DNA of 41,225 nucleotides, from NCBI GenBank assembly GCA_021811385.1, contig JAJZPC010000016.1, positions 1 to 41,225 on the forward strand. The letters run 5' to 3'. Positions within the stretch are counted from its first letter, which is position 1, and every line of letters starts with the position of its first letter. Of the stretch, positions 34,430-41,225 are shown piece by piece. Origin of the DNA: Deltaproteobacteria bacterium. Lineage in GTDB: Bacteria > Desulfobacterota > Desulfobulbia > Desulfobulbales > Desulfurivibrionaceae. The notes under the pieces were generated by a model. The model ran no database searches and was not told where the DNA came from. It saw only the letters and a program-made list of their open reading frames with translations. The position numbers and the translations under genes were made by a program.

Positions 34430-34654
34430 ATGAAAATCACCATCACCTACTGCACCCAATGAAACTATCTGCCACGGGCTTCCAGGCTGGAAGCCGAACT
34501 GAAAAAACAACTCGCTGCCGAGGTTGAACTCATTCCCGGCTCATCGGGCATCTACGAGATCATTGCCGATGGCCGCCTGATTTTTTCCAAGCAGGCAGCC
34601 GGCCGTTTTGCCGAACCCGAGGAAATCATCAGCCTCATCCGGAGCCACGGGTAA
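34430..34654 (+). CDS. SelW/Rdx-like selenoprotein (in-frame TGA read as selenocysteine)
   Basis: Reading the TGA at 34460-34462 as selenocysteine gives a 74-residue protein: MKITITYCTQU, then NYLPRASRLEAELKKQL, ending ISLIRSHG before TAA. It has the redox motif CxxU (residues 8-11) in the form YCTQU-NYLPRA, the Rdx-family pattern, where the strand-CxxC/U-NYxPRAxxL opening is diagnostic. Length fits the short bacterial members. Downstream residues keep the family's EL..L.P...G.YEI..DG..IFSK...GRF.EP.EI. layout. A SECIS-like hairpin follows the TGA at the correct distance. A standard gene caller stops at TGA and misses it. The function is thioredoxin-like redox; the partner is unknown. It stands about 175 bp after the flavoprotein and 28 bp before the FHA-cyclase gene. 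Confidence 0.9.
34460..34495 (+). promoter_or_regulatory. SECIS-like element for the selenoprotein
   Basis: After the TGA, a perfect stem GGCTTCCA (34477-34484) / TGGAAGCC (34488-34495) with a G-starting loop. The apical loop is about 22 nt after the TGA, within the 16-37 nt window known for bacterial SECIS hairpins bound by SelB. Confidence 0.8.
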
Positions 34655-34681
34655 CGGGATCCCCTTTTGACGACCAAGACC

Positions 34682-35677
34682 ATGCCATCGGAAACACCAG
34701 CGACCCTCACCCTTCTCGATGCTCAGGACACCGGCGAGCACCGCTGGCTGCTCAACGGCAACACCACCTATACCCTGGGCCGGGTGACCAGCACCGATAT
34801 CACGCTTCCCTATTCCTGGGTGTCCCGGAAACACGCCATGATTCAAAGGGAAGAAAATGGCCGCTTCAATCTCCTGGACCTGGGAAGCTCAAACGGCACC
34901 TTTCTCAACGGCCGGAGAATCCATACCCCCGCCACCCTGCAAAACGGCGACTGTATCGGCATCGGCAGCACCCGTCTCCTGTTCCATCAGGATGCGATCC
35001 CTGTCCGGCCATCGCCGGTCCCCGGCCCGGACCTCGATGAAATGACCGTTGCCTTTGTCCAAAAGCAGATCATCACCATCCTGATCTGCGACATCCATGA
35101 CTTCACCAAGCTTTCGGAAACCATGGGTGACCAGTGGGTTTCCCAGCTTCTTCAACATTGGACCGGCGGGGTCAGCAAGCTGGTGCAGAAACATAACGGG
35201 ATTGTCGACAAATTCATCGGCGACGCGGTGATGGCCCTGTGGGCCGGGCCAAACCTTGGGGACAACATCCACCAAGCCCTGAAGACCGCCATTGCCATCA
35301 ACACCTTCACCAGCAACCTCAAGAAAAAGGTTCCGGATCTTCCCTGGTCACTACAGATCGGAGCGGCGCTCAACACCGGCGAGGCAATGATGGGAAACCT
35401 TGCCCAGGACGGCAACTACACCGTGGTCGGGGACGTGGTCAATGTGGCGTTTCGCCTGGAAAACATGACCAACCGCCAGGATGATCTGGACATTGTCATG
35501 GGCGGCGACGCAGCCGCACACCTCCTGGAGCCGGAGATTTTCTTCAAGAAATTTTCCTTCCAGCTGAAGGGAAAACAAGGGGCTGTCGAGGCTTATGGCT
35601 GCAGCTTCGCCAAGCTTTCAACCTATCTGGGGCAGAGCGCTGGGCGGCTTGAAGTCCAAGACACCCCGGCGGATTAA
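34682..35677 (+). CDS. FHA domain-adenylate/guanylate cyclase (class III)
   Basis: A 331-residue cytoplasmic protein. The N-terminal FHA domain shows YTLGRVTSTDI, SWVSRKHAMI and DLGSSNGTFLNGRRI, so it should bind phosphothreonine. The class III cyclase domain starts near 125. Metal-binding aspartates lie in ICDIHDFTK and KFIGDAVMALW, with the transition-state Asn/Arg in VGDVVNVAFRLE. Catalytic residues appear complete, and the KFIGD lysine favours ATP as substrate. The ATG at 34682 is preferred; a TTG 15 nt upstream is possible. It follows the selenoprotein and precedes the HD-GYP gene. Confidence 0.87.
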   Translation: MPSETPATLTLLDAQDTGEHRWLLNGNTTYTLGRVTSTDITLPYSWVSRKHAMIQREENGRFNLLDLGSSNGTFLNGRRIHTPATLQNGDCIGIGSTRLLFHQDAIPVRPSPVPGPDLDEMTVAFVQKQIITILICDIHDFTKLSETMGDQWVSQLLQHWTGGVSKLVQKHNGIVDKFIGDAVMALWAGPNLGDNIHQALKTAIAINTFTSNLKKKVPDLPWSLQIGAALNTGEAMMGNLAQDGNYTVVGDVVNVAFRLENMTNRQDDLDIVMGGDAAAHLLEPEIFFKKFSFQLKGKQGAVEAYGCSFAKLSTYLGQSAGRLEVQDTPAD

Positions 35678-35725
35678 GCGGTCGGCTGCACCGCGCCATG
35701 AAAATTCCGGAGAACCTGTAGAGAA

Positions 35726-36685
35726 ATGATCACCGAATCCAGAAAATTTATCCGGATCGTCACCGATTATCTCCTGGCGGAAGACAGGAAGATCGATTTC
35801 AACATCTACACCAAGCCTCCCAACAGCAACAAACCCCTCCTGTTGATCGCGGCCAACACCAATATCGCCGACATCAAGGAGACCCTTGCCAGAAAGAGCC
35901 ACGGTCCGCTCTACATTACCCAGGAGTCAGCCAAGAAATTCGAGAACTTCATGGAAGACTCCCTGGATGCCATTATCAGAAACAGGGATATCCCCCTTGA
36001 GCAAAAATCCTCGGTTGTGCACTCCTGCGCTAAAAACATCATCCGGGATGTGTTCGAGGATCCCCGCAGCGGCAAAAACATCTCCCGCGCCAGAAACGTA
36101 ACCAGCAACATCATCGATCTTACCCTGACGGACACCCAATCCATCCGCCACTTGCTTCGCCTTGGTTCCCACGACTACTACACCTTTTCCCACTGCGTGA
36201 ACGTCGCGGTTTTCGGCATCGGCCTCTGGCTGATGATCCGCAAGGGAGACAACACCGAACTCCACGATTTTGCCCTGGGCTGCATCCTGCACGATGTGGG
36301 AAAAAGCCAGATCGTGGACTCCATCCTGAACAAGCCGGGGAAACTCGACTTCGAGGAATTCGAAATCATCAAAAAACACCCGGGCCAGGGCCACTGGCTC
36401 ATGGCCAAGCACGCATCCGAAATCACCCTCGACGTGATCATGCACCACCACGAACAAATCAACGGCAACGGCTACCCCCACGGGCTCAAAGGCGACCAGA
36501 TTTCCGACAACGCCAAAATCGCCACCATTGCGGACGTCTACGACGCCCTGACCACCAACCGCCCATACGGCGGGGCCCGGCGCCCCCTCAACGCCCTGAC
36601 CCTGATGAAGGAAGAGATGGTCGGCCACTTCGAGCAAAAAAGGTTTGAGGATTTCATTCTGTTTTTGGGCGGGAGGTCGGCCTGA
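35726..36685 (+). CDS. HD-GYP domain c-di-GMP phosphodiesterase
   Basis: A 319-residue protein. The N-terminal 130 residues are unassigned (DUF3391-like region possible), followed by an HD-GYP domain: HCVNVAVFG, the HD pair H189-D190 (LHDVGKSQIVD), and HHHE at 240-243 followed by GNGYPHGLKGDQI. These are the residues needed for metal binding and hydrolysis of c-di-GMP to pGpG/GMP. It lies 48 bp after the FHA-cyclase, so the cell may link cAMP and c-di-GMP signals here. The ATG at 35726 is preceded by a weak ribosome site. Confidence 0.88.
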   Translation: MITESRKFIRIVTDYLLAEDRKIDFNIYTKPPNSNKPLLLIAANTNIADIKETLARKSHGPLYITQESAKKFENFMEDSLDAIIRNRDIPLEQKSSVVHSCAKNIIRDVFEDPRSGKNISRARNVTSNIIDLTLTDTQSIRHLLRLGSHDYYTFSHCVNVAVFGIGLWLMIRKGDNTELHDFALGCILHDVGKSQIVDSILNKPGKLDFEEFEIIKKHPGQGHWLMAKHASEITLDVIMHHHEQINGNGYPHGLKGDQISDNAKIATIADVYDALTTNRPYGGARRPLNALTLMKEEMVGHFEQKRFEDFILFLGGRSA

Positions 36686-36727
36686 GCCGCCACCCCTTCC
36701 CCCCCAGGCAACAAGGAGCAACGCGGC

Positions 36728-37561
36728 ATGTGGTCATCTAAGGATGTATATTATATCTCGGACAGCACCGGAATCCTGGCAACCAACCTGGGCCAGGCCC
36801 TGATCTGCCAATTTCCGGAAATCAATTTTCACGAGGAAAAGTTCCCCTTTGTCCTCAACAAGGAAGAAGCGAAAAAGATCCTGGACTATATCCTGAAAAA
36901 ATCCTCCGGCCGTCGGCCCTTGATTTTCAGCACCATCATGACCAAGGATATCCGCGCTGTTTTCGACTCCCCCGAGGTCGAACTCTTTGACGCCTTTGAA
37001 ATTTTCATGACCCGACTGGAAGGCTGTCTTGAGGCGAAGGCTCTGGGCGTGCCCGGCTTTTCCCGGCATATCGACAACCTTACCATGGCCAAACGGGTCG
37101 AGGCGATCCACTTCTGCCTGGAACACGACGACGGCGTCAACACCCACGAACTGGACGAGGCGGAGGTCATTCTCCTTGGGGTTTCCCGCTCGGGCAAGAC
37201 CCCGGTCAGCGTGTACCTGGCAACGCAGATGGGAATGAAATCGGCGAATTTCCCCCTCACCGCCGAGTATCTCCGGGAATACACCCTGCCGGAAGCAATA
37301 GTCAGGAACAGAAAACGCGCCATCGGCCTGACCACCACCCCGGAACTGCTTCACAGTGTTCGGGAAAAACGGTACGCGGACAGCAACTATGCCAAACGCT
37401 CCACCTGCGCCGAAGAGATCCAGACCGCGGAAACCATCTTCCACAACCACCACATACCCATTGTTTCCACAGCGGGCAAATCCATCGAAGAGATTGCCAC
37501 CCAGGTTTCCCAGGAGCTGGGCCTTTCGAAAAAGCCGGCCTCGTTGAACGAACGTTCCTGA
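36728..37561 (+). CDS. ppsR: PEP synthase / pyruvate phosphate dikinase regulatory protein
   Basis: A 277-residue bifunctional kinase/phosphorylase (DUF299). It inactivates PEP synthase or PPDK by ADP-dependent threonine phosphorylation and reactivates it with phosphate. Features: YYISDSTGILATNLGQAL at the start, the P-loop GVSRSGKTPVS and GLTTTPELL. It stands between an HD-GYP gene and a small membrane protein gene. The target enzyme is not in the window. Confusion with other P-loop proteins is unlikely because the GVSR-GKTP and N-terminal motifs are distinctive. The partner substrate (PpsA or PpdK) is not determined by sequence. Confidence 0.92.
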   Translation: MWSSKDVYYISDSTGILATNLGQALICQFPEINFHEEKFPFVLNKEEAKKILDYILKKSSGRRPLIFSTIMTKDIRAVFDSPEVELFDAFEIFMTRLEGCLEAKALGVPGFSRHIDNLTMAKRVEAIHFCLEHDDGVNTHELDEAEVILLGVSRSGKTPVSVYLATQMGMKSANFPLTAEYLREYTLPEAIVRNRKRAIGLTTTPELLHSVREKRYADSNYAKRSTCAEEIQTAETIFHNHHIPIVSTAGKSIEEIATQVSQELGLSKKPASLNERS

Positions 37562-37642
37562 TCCTTGAACGGTAACCCCGCCCCTGTCCTTATTTTTTCC
37601 ATGGGCTCTTTTTTCCCATGCCCCCCACCGGGGCATCATGGT

Positions 37643-38188
37643 ATGCTGCTCGGAACAGTCGGGGTGCTCAAACTTTTGACCCGATTTTTTCCATACACAA
37701 CAAGCATCCGAGGTTTTTTCTTGGCGCCATTATTGTGCACCGTATTCCTGCTGCTCTTGGGCGGACTTCTGCCGGATAACGCCCTGGCCTTTCAACCCCA
37801 CGCCTATTCCGGACTCTACATCCACCAGCTTGCCCATTTTTTCCTGATTGTCTCCCTCTTCTTTTTTGCCGTCAAAGCCCGCCAGACCCGCCTCGCTTCT
37901 CTCAAGGGCTGGCAATACATCATCGCCGGAACCTGGCTTCTCATGCTCTGGAGCGGCGCCACCATGGTGGGGCATGTTCTTGACCTGGAGATCGAAGACG
38001 CCCTGTTCCTGCCGCCCGGCGAAGATATCCCCCTGCTTCGCCTGACGAGCTGGCAGGAGGTGCTGTACTATCTCCTGAAGCTGGATCATCTCATCGCCGT
38101 GCCCGCCATGTTCCTTTTTTATCGGGGCCTCAAGCAGCTCAGGGAGGAAAAAGCAATGCTCTCCTCTTCCGGGCAGGACCGGCCATGA
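37643..38188 (+). CDS. Membrane protein, partner of the following kinase
   Basis: A protein of about 181 residues with about four hydrophobic segments (GFFLAPLLCTVFLLLLGGLL; LAHFFLIVSLFFFAV; YIIAGTWLLMLWSGATMV; LIAVPAMFLFYRGL). No family was recognised. Upstream starts at TTG 37565 and ATG 37601 are possible, but the earlier residues are Pro/Gly-rich and not membrane-like. Its stop overlaps the kinase start (ATGA at 38185), so the two are translationally coupled and likely act together, perhaps as a membrane sensor. Confidence 0.7.
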   Translation: MLLGTVGVLKLLTRFFPYTTSIRGFFLAPLLCTVFLLLLGGLLPDNALAFQPHAYSGLYIHQLAHFFLIVSLFFFAVKARQTRLASLKGWQYIIAGTWLLMLWSGATMVGHVLDLEIEDALFLPPGEDIPLLRLTSWQEVLYYLLKLDHLIAVPAMFLFYRGLKQLREEKAMLSSSGQDRP

Positions 38189-39300
38189 TCACCATCTCCA
38201 TGCTCCCGGTCTGGCTCTTTGATTTCGGCGGCGCCGTGGCCCTCATCCTTCTTTCCGGCCTCTGCCTCAAGCATGCCCTGGCCTTGGCCCGCATCGACCG
38301 GGAAAGTCCCCTGGTCATCTTCCTCCTCTGGTTCTGCGGCGCGCTTTTCGCCCTTGCCCTGTCGCGTTCCAGCGGCCACATCCTCAAACATCTCCTCACC
38401 CTGTCCGGCAGGGAAGATATCTGGCGGCTGCTGGCTCCGTTCAGCGGGTCGGTCAACAGCATGGCCTTCATTGTCATCGCCTCGGTAACCCTCTTTTTCA
38501 ATCGGATCGAAACCATCATGGAACGAATGGTCCGGGACCGCGAAAAGATCGAAAAAAACAGCCAGGATCTTTTCCGCCTGAACAAGGAGATCGAGGCGGT
38601 CATCGCGGAGCGGACCAAGGCGGCCATGGCCCTGCGCATCGCCCATGAGGTGCGCAACCCGATCACCATCATCGGCGGCATGGTTCGCCGCCTGCTCAAC
38701 GCCTATCCGGCCGAAGAGGAGGGAAGGCTGAAGCTGATCCATATCCTCGACCAGGCCCGCAAGCTGGAAAACCTGGTGAGCAAATTCGAATCCGTCCGGC
38801 CGGAATCGAGGAAGATCTTCGCGCCGCTGGACCTCAACCCCATTGTCGCGGAGGCGGTGGAATCCCTGCAACACGAGGCCCGGGCCAAGGAAGTCAGCCT
38901 CAGCCCCGACCTCAGCCAAATCCCGCTCTTTTTCCACGGCAACAGTTCGCTGATCAAGATCGCCCTTGCCCACCTGCTCCGCAACGCGGTGAATGCCTGC
39001 GCCAAGAACAACCGGATCATCATCGCCACGGAAATGACCTCCGCCGGTTGCCAGGTGAAAATTACCGATGACGGCCCGGGAATCTCCAAGGAAATGCTCG
39101 AGGTCATCTTCGACCCCTATCAACACATCAACCGGCAGAGCACCGGCCTCGGCTTGCCCTATGTCAAGCAGATCATCAACGAGCACATGGGCACGGTCAC
39201 CGTCACCAGCGAGCAAGGCGCCGGCACCACCATCCTGATCGTCCTGCCCACCCACCTCGGCGAGCTCACCGGCGTTGCCGGTGGCGCCTATGCCATCTGA
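38185..39300 (+). CDS. Membrane histidine kinase (orphan)
   Basis: A 371-residue two-component kinase. Three hydrophobic segments occur in the first 115 residues (ALILLSGLCLKHAL; VIFLLWFCGALFALAL; MAFIVIASVTLFF). A coiled-coil like stretch follows, then HisKA with H154 (RIAHEVRNPITIIGG) and the HATPase with N (HLLRNAVNAC), G1 (DDGPGIS), F (FDPYQ) and G2 (STGLGLPYVKQI) boxes. No periplasmic domain or PAS domain is obvious, so sensing may occur in the membrane or through the overlapping upstream membrane protein. No response regulator is adjacent; the next gene is an ABC-F ATPase. Confidence 0.88.
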   Translation: MITISMLPVWLFDFGGAVALILLSGLCLKHALALARIDRESPLVIFLLWFCGALFALALSRSSGHILKHLLTLSGREDIWRLLAPFSGSVNSMAFIVIASVTLFFNRIETIMERMVRDREKIEKNSQDLFRLNKEIEAVIAERTKAAMALRIAHEVRNPITIIGGMVRRLLNAYPAEEEGRLKLIHILDQARKLENLVSKFESVRPESRKIFAPLDLNPIVAEAVESLQHEARAKEVSLSPDLSQIPLFFHGNSSLIKIALAHLLRNAVNACAKNNRIIIATEMTSAGCQVKITDDGPGISKEMLEVIFDPYQHINRQSTGLGLPYVKQIINEHMGTVTVTSEQGAGTTILIVLPTHLGELTGVAGGAYAI

Positions 39301-39486
39301 GGATTCTTTCCCCCTGCCGCCAACCTGTTGTAATTGCGAATAATCACACAATTCCCTTGCGCAATCCCGGCGTTGAGAAAACCGCGGCCGGTCTTTTGCA
39401 ACATCTATTAGAAATACCCGGCGTAATGTGCTATGGTGTCCGATTGTTCTTGCCCTCAATTGACAATCTCAGCGGATAGTACACAC

Positions 39487-41225
39487 CCATGCTTGCCATC
39501 AATCAGCTTTCCATCCAGTTCGGCTCCAAACACCTGTTCAAGAATGTCTCGGTCCGGGTCCATCCCGGCGAAAAAATCGGCCTGGTGGGGGTGAACGGCG
39601 CGGGCAAATCCACCCTGCTCAAGATCATGGCCGGGGTAAAGCATGTGGATGACGGCGTCCTGGCGCGATCCAAGAACGTCTCCGTCGGCTACCTGCCCCA
39701 GGAGATCACCGCCTTTCCTCCGGGCCGCACCCTGTTCCAGGAGGCGGAAACCGCCTTTGCCGAGGCCCTGGCGCTGCAAAAGGAGCTCGATCAGGTCAAC
39801 CATGATCTTGGCCGGATTCCGCCGGAGGATCCCGGTTTCGCCGACCTGCTTCACCGCCAGGGAGACTTGCAGCACCGCCTGGACCAATCCGACATCTTCA
39901 CCATGGAGTCCCAGGTGGAAAGGATTCTGCTGGGGTTGGGTTTTTCCCAGAGCGATTTCGGCAAGGACAGCATCTCCTTTTCCGGCGGCTGGCTCATGCG
40001 CTTGATGCTGGCCAAGATCCTCCTTGCCAAGCCGGACCTCCTGCTCCTGGACGAACCGACCAACCATCTCGATATCGAGTCGCTCACCTGGCTCGAAGAG
40101 TTTCTGCAGAATCACCGGGGGGCCATGGTGATGATCTCCCATGACCGGGCTTTTCTCGACAACCTCACCACCGTAACCTGGGAAATATCCCTGGGCGAGC
40201 TCACGATCTACAAGGGCAATTACTCGAAATACCTGGTGGATAAAGCAAACCGGATGATCATCAAGCGGGCGGCCTACGAAAACCAGCAGGCCATGATCGA
40301 GCAAACCATGAAATTCGTGGACCGGTTCCGCTCGAAAGCCACCAAGGCCACCCAGGTGCAGAGCCGCCTCAAACAGCTGGAAAAGATCGAGATCATCGAA
40401 CTGGACGAGACCGAAAGCTCCATCTCCTTCCGCTTTCCGCCCTCCCCGCCTTCCGGCAGAACCGTGCTGGAGATCGAGGGTCTGAACAAACAGTTTGGCC
40501 CCCTGCATGTTCTCCGCGACCTCTCCTTTAGCCTGCAACGCGGCGAGAAGCTCGCGGTGCTCGGGGTCAACGGCGCGGGCAAGTCCACCCTGGTGAAGAT
40601 CCTGGCCGGCCTGATCGCCCCGGACAACGGCACGATCCGTTTCGGCCACAACGTGGCCATCTCCTACTTCGGCCAGCATCAGGCCCAGGAGCTCGACCCC
40701 CGCTACACGATCCTGGAGACCCTGAGCCATGTGAGCAACGAGCTGAGCGTCACCCAAACCCGTTCCCTGCTGGGCGCTTTCCTCTTTCGCGGCGATGACG
40801 TGGACAAGAAGGTGGGGGTGCTCTCGGGCGGGGAGAAAAGCCGGGTGGCCCTGGCCAAGATGATCGCCACCCCGGCCAACCTCCTCATCCTGGACGAGCC
40901 CACCAACCATCTGGACATCCAGTCCCAGGAGGTTTTGCAGGAGGCGATGCGCCAATACGACGGCTCCATCATCGTGGTTTCCCACAACCGCTATTTCGCC
41001 AACTCCTTTGTCGGCAAGGTTCTGGAGATCAAGTCCGGCCACGGCACCATCTTTGACGGCAATATCGACTACTATCTCCACAAGATCCATGCCGAAGCGG
41101 CCTCACCCCCGCAGAAAACCGCAGCCGCGCCCAAACCGGAACCAGGCGCTCCTGCCCCGGAAAAGCAGACCAAAAAAGGCAAGGAATCCCGCAAGCTGCA
41201 GGCGGAATTGCGCCAGCAGAAAACC
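39487..41225 (+). CDS. ABC-F family ATPase (3' end cut by window)
   Basis: A soluble tandem ATPase without membrane domains. 579 codons are visible and the frame runs off the window end. ABC1: Walker A GVNGAGKST (34-42), a signature (SFSGGWLMRLMLAK) and Walker B LLLLDEPTNHLD. The linker region has charged helices (RFRSKATKATQVQSRLKQLEK), the P-site tRNA-interacting linker of ABC-F proteins. ABC2: a second GVNGAGKST, VLSGGEKSRVALAK and LLILDEPTNHLD. A Pro/Ala/Lys-rich extension begins before the cut. ABC-F proteins act on ribosomes. The sub-type (Uup, EttA, YheS-like) is not resolved. Confidence 0.93.

Noticed and set aside
39460-39465. Perfect TTGACA upstream of the ABC-F gene
   Set aside because: Only about 20 nt remain before the start codon; a -10 at 17 nt would overlap the ATG and no such box is seen.
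39456-41090. 544-codon minus-strand frame opposite the ABC-F gene
   Set aside because: The plus-strand frame has two complete ABC cassettes; the minus frame has no recognisable motif.

Overview
The window is a gene-dense chromosomal segment of a moderately GC-rich Gram-negative bacterium. It carries the rho-rpmE-prfA-prmC-murA order, NtrC/sigma-54 signalling, a DUF39 (COG1900) homocysteine-type protein, a bifunctional P-protein, a PilT ATPase and a UGA-encoded selenoprotein. Together these suggest a Desulfobacterota (former deltaproteobacterial) lineage, possibly Desulfobulbales-like. That assignment is an inference from gene content, not a phylogenetic result. No phage, insertion sequence, CRISPR array or rRNA was found.

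Layout. 1-4.6 kb: the 3' part of xseA (+); then on the minus strand tRNA-Pro(CGG), an HU protein, and a run of CBS-ACT protein, DUF39 protein and LarE-type sulfurtransferase. 4.9-7.1 kb: pheA (+) converging on moaA (-). 7.3-11 kb: a tight plus-strand operon tsaD, DUF2062 protein, rsmA and iron alcohol dehydrogenase, whose end overlaps a convergent DUF3108 protein. 12-15 kb: a small protein of unknown function, then a divergent ZraP-like periplasmic protein and ZraS-like kinase, with a sigma-54 promoter and two palindromes between them. 15.2-20.2 kb: murA, prmC, prfA, rpmE and rho (all minus, transcribed rho first). 20.8-27 kb: an RpoD-like sigma factor, comEC, pilT (-) and a PHP phosphoesterase.

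27.2-41.2 kb is the accessory, signalling-rich half, almost all on the plus strand. It starts with a stand-alone OAS/CD-NTase-like nucleotidyltransferase. Next come a CheY-like receiver, a CheA-like kinase with an internal tandem MshEN-like (c-di-GMP-binding type) module, and an NtrC-type activator. Two small Cys-motif proteins and an HI0933-type flavoprotein follow. Then comes a 74-residue SelW/Rdx-like selenoprotein with an in-frame TGA and a SECIS-like hairpin. After it are an FHA-adenylate cyclase, an HD-GYP phosphodiesterase, the PEP synthase/PPDK regulator, a membrane protein with a partner histidine kinase, and an ABC-F ATPase cut off by the window end.

The most notable observations are the hidden selenoprotein at 34430-34654, the CheA with a probable built-in c-di-GMP sensor near an HD-GYP protein and a nucleotide cyclase, the CBS-ACT/DUF39/LarE cluster that looks like an unfused version of an archaeal DUF39-CBS protein, and the sigma-54-controlled ZraP/ZraS unit lacking an adjacent response regulator.
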